Positions 10,410-17,500 of a stretch of 17,500 nt of DNA are shown in pieces. The notes beneath the pieces are model-generated. The model was not told the DNA's origin. It saw only the letters and a program-made list of their open reading frames with translations, and ran no database searches. Within the stretch, counting starts at the first letter, position 1. Each line of letters starts with the position of its first letter. The stretch covers positions 1,122,501 to 1,140,000 of the forward strand of contig CAUJGJ010000444.1 in assembly GCA_963170055.1 (NCBI GenBank), given 5' to 3'. The DNA comes from Halisarca cf. caerulea. Taxonomy: Eukaryota > Porifera > Demospongiae > Chondrillida > Halisarcidae. Made by a program: the position numbers and the translations under genes.

Positions 10410-10556
10410 ACTATGGGTTTGAGTTCCATTCCCCCATTAGGATACCTCACACACATTGTGGGGGTTAACTTCCATTCCCAGTAGGCCCACCCGCACACTA
10501 TGAGGCTTGAGTTCCATTCCCATTATACCCACACTGACTATTGGGTGTGAGCATGG
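10410..10556. repeat. ~43-bp minisatellite, about 3.5 copies
   Basis: Units begin near 10410, 10453, 10497 and 10537. Each has an ACTATGGGxTTGAG / ACATTGTGGGGGTTAAC-like start, then TTCCATTCCCnnnTAGG/ATA and a CCCAC-rich tail. TTCCATTCCC is the best-conserved core. The last copy is truncated or diverged. Confidence 0.75.
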
Positions 10557-10967
10557 CTCCTCTTTGTCTGCATGATGATACTGGTCACCTTTGGATGCCC
10601 TTGACACCCCCATAGCCCTAGTCCTCTAGTATGGCTCTGTCCCATGTAGAGCTAGTGAGGATTGAATTTCACTTGCATGATCGATACTGACCCTGGAAAG
10701 TGAACTATATTTAGTATTGAAACCTTCAAGATTCTGGTGTCGAGTTTTTGCTTTTAGGATGTCATTCAGATGAGTGGGTGTTCTTATTGTGTGTATGTAC
10801 TGGAAGTGAGTTTTTGGCGAAAATACGATCAGTCTTATGGTATGGGAGGCCATGTTTTTTCCACATCATCCCTACATATACACCACCACTGTGGTTCATT
10901 ATACATGCATACCTATGTACAGCACATACATTCAGTACAAACATGCATGCAAGTGTTGTTGCCTTGT

Positions 10968-11098
<131 letters not shown>

Positions 11099-11578
11099 GT
11101 GTATATGAAGGCATGTACTCTCTCTTCACTTTTGTTTTGTGTTGTTAAAGCTTCACAAAAGCTTTAGGTGTGCAAAAATGGCCTCATCCTACCTTGTTTC
11201 ACTTGTAAAATGTGAGCAGTAACTTTGAATTTTGCTGCGGAAGACAATATCGGGTGATGATTCAATCGTGAGGAGATCACATGGCAGATTTCACTTCGTA
11301 TGACGCATTGTAGGCTCACTCGGGAAAAGAAAGGGATTAACGGTCTTTGTATGATCCGACAACGACTTAGAATCATATCTAGCAGTCAAACTTGCAGTGA
11401 TAATGGAGAAGAAGCTTTACAAATTTGGTGTCTTGTTCTTGGTCAGTGTATATATTATATGAACCATGGCTGCCAGGTGTATTGCGCACACATACGACCC
11501 TCAGTCTCGGTCATCGGAAGTTAGTGGATAGGTTCAGACTTAATCTTTTTTATCTTGTGTTGTTTGGTGGAGTGAATT

Positions 11579-11583
<5 letters not shown>

Positions 11584-11657
<74 letters not shown>
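11584..11657. repeat. (AT)n microsatellite
   Basis: About 74 bp of uninterrupted AT repeat in intron 1, roughly 500 bp downstream of the longer AT tract. Confidence 0.97.
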
Positions 11658-11661
<4 letters not shown>

Positions 11662-11815
11662 CAGTACAACAAACTACAAAACATAGCCATATTATAAACA
11701 GTATAACAGTCTATGTATGTATCAAGATCTTGATTTATTATAAATATTATGTTGCATGTGATGATCTCGTGAATATTGTACTGTATGATCCACGTATGTG
11801 TGTGTGTGTACATAA

Positions 11816-11918
11816 ATGCAAAGGTTGAAGATCACTTTTGTGAATGCTCTGACCTTGCTTATCCTAGCAGGATCCTTGCTTCTTATGACATGCACTGTGG
11901 CTACATTTTCTGTTGCAT
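11816..11918 (+). CDS. Candidate alternative first exon (second signal peptide)
   Basis: The ATG at 11816 opens MQRLKITFVNALTLLILAGS followed by a further hydrophobic run to TFSVA: a basic N-terminus, a hydrophobic core and a small-residue end, as in a signal peptide or signal anchor. A GTATGT donor at 11919 ends the exon after 103 nt in phase 1, exactly the phase needed by the exon at 12173. Alternatively, an acceptor at 11861-11870 (pyrimidine-rich, CTAGCAG) would make 11871-11918 a 48-nt phase 1-1 microexon compatible with the 8353 exon. A TATA-like TATAAATA lies at 11739-11746, but several ATGs intervene. Neither use is proven, and hydrophobic frames of this length also occur by chance. 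Confidence 0.25.
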
Positions 11919-12118
11919 GTATGTACATGTGTCCGCATGTACGTGTGTGTGTCCGCATGTATGTACATGTGTCCGCATGTACATGTGTCCGCATGTACAT
12001 ATGTGTGTACGCATGTGTGTACGCATATGTGTCCGCATGTACGTATGTGTGTCCGCATGTACGTATGTGTGTACGCATGTACATACATATGTGTGTACGC
12101 ATGTACGTATGTGTGTGT
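11913..12118. repeat. TGTGTCCGCATGTAC minisatellite next to the exon-2 acceptor
   Basis: About ten imperfect units of 14-20 bp built from TGTGTCCGCATG or TGTGTACGCATG plus TACGTA/TACATA spacers. It ends about 53 bp before exon 2. The repeat has no stop codon in several frames, which produces long spurious frames running through it, including one that continues in frame into exon 2. Confidence 0.9.
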
Positions 12119-12172
12119 ACTGTGATTTAGTATGTGAGAATTATCAACAATCATTCCTCGAATCTCTTACAG

Positions 12173-12484
12173 GTGCACATGGCCAAAGTCCTAACATCAC
12201 AGAAGTGATTGTTGGAAATTTAAATGATATTACAATTGTAGTCAGCAATATGCCAACTCAAACTACTAGATTTAATGTGTATGTTTTTCTCAAGAAGGAA
12301 GTTGGTGATGATGTGAGTATTACCAACAAGAGTGTATCATTTCGAAGGGGCAGGGGTCGTCTCTATCCTGTTTACTTGGAGCCTTTCATTGTCCATTCTG
12401 TTAAGATACACCAGTGGTTTTCAGGCTTTGGTCGCGAGTCCCCAGATGGTAGCAATGCTTTTGAGTTCACATCCAATGCTAAAC
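12173..12484 (+). CDS. Second coding exon: extracellular module, possibly fibronectin-III/Ig-like (partial gene)
   Basis: This 312-nt exon lies between TCTTACAG and the donor AAAC|GTGAGT and is phase 1 at both ends, the symmetric 1-1 class typical of shuffled extracellular modules. It adds residues 18-121 of the joined protein. Two N-glycosylation sequons (NIT, residues 25-27; NKS, 69-71) support an extracellular location. The C-terminal half, LEPFIVHSVKIHQWF then SGFGRES and FEFTSN (86-119), loosely follows the LxPxxxYxVxI...GxG..S...F.T pattern of fibronectin-III strands E-G. DITIVVSNMP (36-45) and RFNVYVFLKK (50-59) could be the B and C strands, but the usual B-strand tryptophan is missing. 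A basic patch, RRGRGR, spans 75-80. I do not recognise the gene. Later exons were not found. If the donor is not used, the frame ends 13 codons later at 12523. Confidence 0.65.
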
Positions 12485-12605
12485 GTGAGTTTGTTTATAT
12501 AGAAATGCACAGTGTTCATATGTGATGATGATGAGTGGTATTGTGGTACATACATGTACTTACATACCCTATCAAAGTTTTATGCAGGTTACAATATTCA
12601 AGGAA
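12485..12605 (+). other. Start of intron 2 (donor GTGAGT)
   Basis: GTGAGT follows exon 2 and opens a phase-1 intron. No acceptor followed by a convincing phase-1 open exon was found on the plus strand up to the end of the window, so the intron may span the rest of it, or the next exon is too short or too diverged to recognise. Confidence 0.5.
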
Positions 12606-12860
12606 TAGGGGGTAAGGTAGGGATAGCTAGGATAGAGGTAAGGTATGGGTAGGATAGGGGTGGGGTAAGGGGTAGGATAGGGGTGGGGTAAGGAGTAGGA
12701 TAGGGGTGGGGTAAGGGGTAGGATAGGGTAGAGGTAAGATAGGGGGTAGGGTAAGGGGTAGGATAGGGTAGAGGTAAGATAGGGGGTAGGGTAAGGGGTA
12801 GGATAGGGTAGACGTAAGATATGGGTAGGATAGGGTGGGGTAGGGTAGGGTAGGGTAAGC
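12606..12860. repeat. G-rich GGGGTAGGATAGGG minisatellite
   Basis: About 255 bp of purine-rich plus-strand repeat (GGGTAAGGGGTAGGATAGGG and variants such as GGTAGAGGTAAGATAGGGGG). Two nearly identical ~58-bp higher-order units occur at about 12705-12820. There are many runs of three to five Gs at short spacing, so intramolecular G-quadruplexes are possible. All strand-opposite frames (PYPTPYPT...) are repeat artefacts. It is not the animal telomere repeat TTAGGG. Confidence 0.92.
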
Positions 12861-13523
12861 ATAGTAAAACAGGGAAGGCCAAAAGGCAAGTACTCTGGCA
12901 ACCAGCATCACATGTTTTGATGTGCACAGCAAAAGGTCCTACTCATAATTATAGGAACATCTATGCGAGGGGGGTATATTTCGCTTGTTGTATGTTTTTA
13001 AGGGCACATGTAAATTTGTGGCTTTGTAGTACAATAAGCCTCTCCCTCCCGACACTCGGTGGGGCTAAAAAATACCGTATAGCAGGAAATTTTGGATAGC
13101 ATTATATTCATCGAATTCATTTCCAGATGATATTGGTGAAAATTAAATTTAGCGAATTGCACATATAAATGCTATAAACGATTGGTATTCTTAATGATTT
13201 CTGAGGGGTTGTGTCCCACAACCGTAGTGAGATTGTTCCTCTGCTGCCATTTTATACATGAAAAACCTGGCGGCTGAGAGAAGTATGCGGAAAATAAGTG
13301 CAAAAAACATACATTGTTTTAACATACACATACATTTTGTACTGGATTGTTCAATGTGTGTACATGTTGTATTGGATTGTTCAAGATTTTATATGCGGTG
13401 TACTGGATAACTGACGTATGACCATCTTCTGTGTTCATGTCCAGCACTGTACACTTAGGTACTGTACGTATAATTGATTTGGGAAAAAGTGGCCTTGTTT
13501 CCTACGGCACACAAGGAAGTGAG
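12861..13523. other. Non-coding stretch with a possible MITE end and a short tandem repeat
   Basis: No gene supported. At 13073 TACCGTATAGCAGG begins a GGAAATTTTGG...ATTCATCGAATT segment whose start resembles the TA|CCGTATGCG terminus of the MITE at 14932. No matching right end was found, so it may be a decayed or truncated element. At about 13340-13410 the 17-bp string TGTACTGGATTGTTCAA occurs twice with one mismatch, plus a partial third copy. Confidence 0.4.
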
Positions 13524-13776
13524 AGACAGTATGGCTTCTTTCTCTCACCTCTTGTGACTTTGTTCAGTAAGGAGGATTTGAGTAACAGGGCTTCATTAAT
13601 TGCCAACAACATGTTACTAGGGTTGAGAGGGTGTTGTAGTTATGGTACTAGGGTTGTTGCTATGGAGATATGGCAGCTGTTTGGTTAGGTGGGCTGTCTG
13701 CCTGTGAATGGAAGGTGTGTCTGTGTTGAAGAATCGGTTGGTACTAAGGCTGTTGTTGCGTACGTAGGTGAATGGG
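13524..13776. repeat. Dispersed ~250-bp repeat, copy B
   Basis: Direct-orientation homologue of 3758-4010 (shared blocks listed there). This copy has GTTACTAGGGTTG where copy A has GTTGCTATGGTTA, and it keeps GTTGCTATGGAGATATGGCAG. The copies are separated by about 9.8 kb, so they are independent insertions and not a tandem duplication. Confidence 0.65.
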
Positions 13777-13799
13777 TGCACTACTGTGGGAATGGGGCT

Positions 13800-13980
13800 G
13801 CCTGGTACCATGAAAAACCACGTCCTTTGAGAGACCACCCTTGTGAAGCGCCACCACTTTGAAAGACCAGCTTTTCTGATCACCAATGTTAGGCCCATAC
13901 TAACTTCCCTCTCCTCAGTGACCACCTCTTGAAAGACCACCTTTCACCTGTCCCTATGAAGGTGACCTTACTAAAGGAGT
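13800..13980. repeat. GACCACC-rich repeat, probable MITE fragment
   Basis: It contains repeated GAAAGACCACC-type strings (GAGAGACCACCC near 13829, GAAAGACCAGC near 13861, GTGACCACCTCTTGAAAGACCACC near 13918-13941). The same GACCACC motif makes up the elements at 16360 and 17038, where inverted termini are visible. No clear termini are seen here. Confidence 0.45.
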
Positions 13981-14010
13981 ACCACTGTACATGTAAAGAA
14001 CAGGCTTTAT

Positions 14011-14086
<76 letters not shown>

Positions 14087-14096
14087 TCACACATGT

Positions 14097-14154
<58 letters not shown>

Positions 14155-14409
14155 ACACTTCACACGCACACTTCACACACACACTTCACACGCACACTTC
14201 ACACACACACTTCACACACACACTCTCTCTCACACACACACACTTCACACACACACTCCACACGCACACACACACATGCACACACACACTCACACACACT
14301 TCACACGCACGCACACACGGACACGCACACACACACACACTTCACATGTGCGCACGCACACACACTTCACATGCACACACACACACATACACACACACGC
14401 ACACACACA

Positions 14410-14467
<58 letters not shown>

Positions 14468-14470
14468 CAC
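14011..14470. repeat. (CA)n / CACTTCACAC compound array
   Basis: About 450 bp of CA-rich DNA: pure CA tracts at each end (about 14015-14080, 14100-14148 and 14410-14461), with a middle section of about ten ACTTCACAC(A/G)CAC units and some CTCTCT. Histidine/threonine frames on the plus strand and valine/cysteine frames on the minus strand are translations of the repeat, not genes. Confidence 0.97.
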
Positions 14471-14844
14471 ATACATTCTAGGATTGATAGGGTATCCTAT
14501 GGATGGATGTTAGCTTTAACACGACACAGACATTCAAACCCCTCTGTGTGTCTATGTGTGGTTTGACATACAAGTGCTATGGAAAGGTATTGTGTTTTGC
14601 ATACATGTACGTATATGTGTGTGTATACATACTGTTGTTGTATTGAAGACATGCTACACCTTCTAGTGTGTATATATACATGGCACTTGTAGGGCGCAAA
14701 TACCAGCCGGTATCTGGTGTTTCGTGGCCGCCTGGTGTTTGGTGGCATATTTGTATAGAATGTAGACAAAGCATTGTCGTGTGGCATACACACAATGGAT
14801 GGATTGCAGACACAACTGCATGGATGTGGCTACTTGACAGCTGG
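14471..14844. other. Non-coding stretch between repeats
   Basis: Low-repeat sequence of about 370 bp. An 80-codon plus-strand frame starting at 14668 (tryptophan-rich) and overlapping minus-strand frames of 86-114 codons run into the neighbouring minisatellite. None shows a recognisable domain or convincing splice sites, so I make no gene call. Confidence 0.35.
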
Positions 14845-15908
14845 ACCTGGTACACACACCACATAGTACCTTTACACACATCACATGGTACCTGTATGCA
14901 CACCACATAGTACCTGTACACACATCACATACCGTATGCGAGTTAACTTTCGCGGGACTAAACTTTCACGGTATTCGCGGTTCGGGAGCCATCCGCGAAT
15001 AATTCCTTCCGCGAATATTAAAGCAAAGCGCACGTATTGAAGATCTTATCCAATACACCGTGCCCTATAAACATGATATCCACGTACACAATTCTCCACT
15101 TCGAACATCTTGAAACTGCCGATCATAGAACTGGCAAAGTTCCACTTCATCTGTGAAAGTCGAGTATCCATGGTCACAGCCCGAACGACAATTAGGCTTG
15201 GGGCGGTCTAGCTTCCCGTTTAAAGGTAGGTCTATTTCGTCCGTTGAGAGACTTCTTATCGGCGAATCATTACAACCAAACCTCAAGACAGGAACAGAAT
15301 TGGACTTGGTTCGCTAATTTCGACGCTAACAGCAAAAAAATCCACTCAGCTTCATTATTTTCATTAGTATAGATATACTAGTACATACAAGTAATATAAT
15401 ATTAGTGACCCCTGCATCCGCGAAAATAAAAACCGCGAAAATTTGAAAATCCGCAATCCACGAAAGTTTAGTCCCGCGAAAGTTAACTCGCATACGGTAG
15501 TACCTGTATGCACACCACATAGTACCTGTACACACACCACATAGTACCTGTACACACACCACATAGTACCGGTACACACACCACATAGTACCTGAACACA
15601 CACCACATAGTACCTGATACACACACCACATAGTACGTACCTGATACATCACATAGTACCTGATACACCACATAGTACCTGATACACCACATAGTACCTG
15701 TACACACACCACATAGTACCTGTACACACACCACATAGTACCTGATACACCACATAGTACCTGATACACCACATAGTACCTGTACACACACCACATAGTA
15801 CCTGATACACCACATAGTACCTGTACACACATCACATAGTACCTGTAAACACACCACATAGTACCTGATACACCACATAGTACCTGATACACCACATAGT
15901 ACCTGTGT
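14845..15908. repeat. CACATAGTACCTG minisatellite, split by a MITE
   Basis: Units alternate between a ~22-bp form (TACCTGTACACACACCACATAG) and an ~18-19-bp form (TACCTGATACACCACATAG). About 3-4 units lie at 14845-14931 and about 20 at 15498-15908. The array is interrupted at 14932-15497 by a transposable element. Removing it together with one TA restores CACATAGTACCTG exactly, so this was one array before insertion. Cysteine/valine/tyrosine-rich minus-strand frames across it are repeat translations. Confidence 0.9.
14930..15499. mobile_element. 566-bp MITE with perfect 36-bp inverted termini and TA duplication
   Basis: The element proper is 14932-15497. Its first 36 bases (beginning CCGTATGCGAGTTAACTTTC) are the exact reverse complement of its last 36 (15462-15497). 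TA flanks both sides (14930-14931 and 15498-15499), and the sequence outside joins to an intact minisatellite unit. Subterminal CGCGAA/TTCGCGG motifs recur inside both ends. TA target use is characteristic of Tc1/mariner/pogo-type transposition, but no transposase is encoded, so it depends on a partner elsewhere. The perfect termini indicate a recent insertion. The middle (15065-15318) carries an open frame without homology I recognise. Confidence 0.88.
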
Positions 15909-16357
15909 ACACACAAGAAACATACGTACACTGTATTATTCTCATTATAGCGAATCCCATTTGTTCTCTCTCTCTCTCTATATATATATATCAGAAGTTC
16001 ACTGTAACCAAAATTTCATAGTACATGACTAAATTTGTAAACTATAGGCAGAAATTTACTGTAGTAGTGTTTTTTTATAACAAGTTTCCACTGTACACGC
16101 ATAGGTACGTACATACTGTACGTATGTGCCACAGACAAAACAGGTGTACTTTAGACCTGCCAGCCTGTCTGTGTCTGTGGTTGCATGGTCATCCCATAGT
16201 TGTTGTATGGTTAGCAGCACATCAGGCACAGCCCCAATGGAGTGTGCTTGTGTCAGCCATAGATAGGGGGTATAGGGTATCTATGTATGTGTTAGGTGAC
16301 CTGTGATGCATTGAGACCTTTCTTCAAGGGAAGGGAAGGGGGCAAACGTACAGTAAA
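15909..16357. other. Non-coding stretch
   Basis: Contains a short (TC)n-(TA)n tract at about 15964-15991 and palindromic TACGTACATACTGTACGTA near 16104-16125. A 93-codon plus-strand frame at 16025-16306 has no recognisable domain. No gene is supported. Confidence 0.4.
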
Positions 16358-16552
16358 TACCGTTAACCTCTCTAATCCGACCACCTTGGGACCGGGAGAA
16401 TTTGGCCAGATTAGAGAGATGTCCGAAATAGAGAGGTCAGTTCCAACATGTGTTCAGTAATGTATATGGACGCCTTTTGGGACCAAACAGAATGACTGGT
16501 TTAGACAGTGTGGCTGCATTAAAGAGGCTTGGATTAGAGAGGTTTCTCCGTA
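16358..16552. mobile_element. 191-bp MITE with CTCTCTAATCC termini and TA duplication
   Basis: The element 16360-16550 starts CCGTTAACCTCTCTAATCC and ends with GGATTAGAGAGGTTTCTCCG, imperfect inverted repeats sharing AACCTCTCTAATCC. TA lies on both sides (16358-16359 and 16551-16552). Internal repeats of the same motif occur (CCAGATTAGAGAGATG, ATAGAGAGGTC). TTGGGACC recurs in the left half and in the centre. It has no coding capacity. TA target use and the terminus style suggest mobilisation by a pogo/Tc1-like transposase. Confidence 0.75.
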
Positions 16553-16614
16553 CATATCTGTGTATTAAGTGTACCTAGGATACTTGACCCATACTGTGTG
16601 ATAACCTTTAACTA

Positions 16615-16800
16615 CAGGGGAACTCTCTTGAGATAAACTCTCTTAAAGTGCAATTCCTCTTAAGACCAATATGTTTCAAGTCCAAGGGTAGAAATCAGTA
16701 TACTTTTAAGCCCTGTTAAGATGAAAGTCTCTTCAGATGAACTTTTAAGAGTAGTCCCTAGAGTTTAATTTTAAGAGGGTTTGGTCGTATGTACTATTCC
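16615..16800. mobile_element. Possible decayed MITE with CTCTTAA repeats
   Basis: CAGGGGAACTCTCTTGAGATAAACTCTCTTAA at the left and the complement of TTTAATTTTAAGAGGGTTTGGTCG at the right share AAACTCT/AACCCTCTTAA-type strings in inverted orientation. Repeats of CTCTTAAG occur in between. The inverted match is weak and target duplications are not evident. Confidence 0.35.
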
Positions 16801-17037
16801 CAGCGAGAGTTCATTATACCTAGTTTTTGCTTTGATCTGTATGTCTCTCATGAAATGGCAGAGGGGTTATGTCAACGTGGTACTGCACCATACTAGTAGG
16901 TAAGCAGGGCGAAATCCGAGTGTGTACCACACACAGGTGAGAGGTAAAGCAGGATGATGCACATGTACTGGTTTATGTTCTGGGGTACATACATACAGTA
17001 CATACCTGTACACTAAACACGAATGCATACAAACATA

Positions 17038-17211
17038 CAGTCAAACCTTCTCAAAGACCACTCACATATTAAGACCACCTGTCTATAGAGACCACAGTAG
17101 GCTAGCTCATTGACCTCTTCAGTTGAATGCACCTCCATACAATTAAGGACCACCTCTACAGAGACCACAGTTACTTGGACCCTTGAGGGGTCGTTATAGA
17201 CAGGTTTACTG
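17038..17211. mobile_element. 174-bp pogo-like MITE
   Basis: It starts CAGTCAAACCTTCTCAAAGACC and ends with the complement of CAGTAAACCTGTCTATAACGACC; these inverted termini match at CAGT-AAACC and GACC. CAGT(n)AAACC starts are typical of pogo/Tigger-type elements. Internally GAGACCACAG and GACCACCT are repeated. TA precedes the left end, but CA follows the right end, so the duplication is imperfect. It has no coding capacity. Confidence 0.6.
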
Positions 17212-17380
17212 CATGTGCATGCTAGTGTGGTAGGTGCTTTTTGTCACTGAAAGTGCCAGATTATTGAGGGACTGCAGGAATGTGACATTATACATACTGT
17301 TTATTGCATGTCTCATGCAATGTGTGTTTTATAGTATCAATACTTTGTTATTGGTGAATTCACATTGTTCTAATCTTGCG
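17212..17380. other. Short non-coding stretch
   Basis: No gene or repeat recognised. An 81-codon frame starting at 17234 runs into the CA tract and has no domain. Confidence 0.35.
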
Positions 17381-17407
17381 CACACACGCACGCACACACG
17401 CACACAC

Positions 17408-17443
<36 letters not shown>
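17381..17443. repeat. (CA)n/(CG)CA microsatellite
   Basis: Starts as impure GCACACACGCACG repeats and becomes a pure CA tract, ending in CATGTATATCG. Confidence 0.95.
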
Positions 17444-17446
<3 letters not shown>

Positions 17447-17500
17447 TATCGACTACTGTATAATATCCAAACCATTTGAAATGGAAAAGGATAGAGGGCT

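Noticed and set aside
11776..12525. A 249-codon plus-strand open frame, the longest in the window
   Set aside because: Its first half is translation of the TGTGTCCGCATG minisatellite. Only 12173-12484 has splice sites and non-repetitive coding character.
12606..12860. Interstitial telomere repeat
   Set aside because: The unit is GGTAGGATAGGG-like and not TTAGGG.
12572..12932. Proline-rich minus-strand frames (PYPTPYPT)
   Set aside because: They appear in all three frames because the G-rich minisatellite lacks stops in its complement; this is not a gene signature.
13929..14566. Long His/Thr and Val/Cys open frames
   Set aside because: They are translations of the CA dinucleotide array on both strands.
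14845..15908. CRISPR-like array
   Set aside because: Units are contiguous with no unique spacers, and the setting is eukaryotic. It is a minisatellite.
15326..15931. 201-codon Cys/Val/Tyr-rich minus-strand frame
   Set aside because: Most of it is translation of the TAGTACCTG minisatellite, and it crosses the MITE boundary.

Overview
This looks like a nuclear genomic window from an invertebrate animal. It is AT-rich and dense in microsatellites, minisatellites and small non-autonomous DNA transposons, with no bacterial-style genes, no RBS-operon layout and no CRISPR array. Canonical GT-AG splice sites, a TATA box and TA-target inverted-repeat elements with AACCTCTCTAATCC-type termini fit an early-branching metazoan such as a sponge. 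That placement is inference; nothing here identifies a species.

Layout. 289-618: three tandem ~100-bp units that look like tRNA-Val-derived RNA polymerase III units on the minus strand. 652-934: short GC-rich palindromes. 958-1721: a concentric, degenerate foldback (MITE-like) element. 1722-8190: about 6.5 kb of AT-rich DNA with no convincing gene, holding one copy (3758-4010) of a ~250-bp repeat that recurs at 13524-13776. 8196-12484: the only gene I can support. It has a TATA box, a leader, a first exon encoding a signal peptide (8353-8404), a 3.8-kb intron full of GT, AT and minisatellite tracts, and a 312-nt exon (12173-12484) that joins it in frame. Downstream exons are not visible.

12485-17500: the second intron and/or flanking DNA, almost entirely repetitive. 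It contains a G-rich minisatellite (12606-12860), the second copy of the dispersed repeat, a GACCAC-rich repeat, a 450-bp CA array, and a TAGTACCTG minisatellite (14845-15908) split by a 566-bp MITE with 36-bp perfect terminal inverted repeats and a TA duplication. Two or three further MITEs follow at 16360, 16615 and 17038.

The protein begins with a signal peptide followed by a phase 1-1 exon of about 104 residues carrying two N-glycosylation sequons and a weak fibronectin-III/Ig-like pattern, so it is probably secreted or the ectodomain of a membrane protein. The points most worth checking are the tandem tRNA-Val-like array, the two rival phase-compatible 5' exons, and the MITE whose empty site can be read directly from the array it interrupted.
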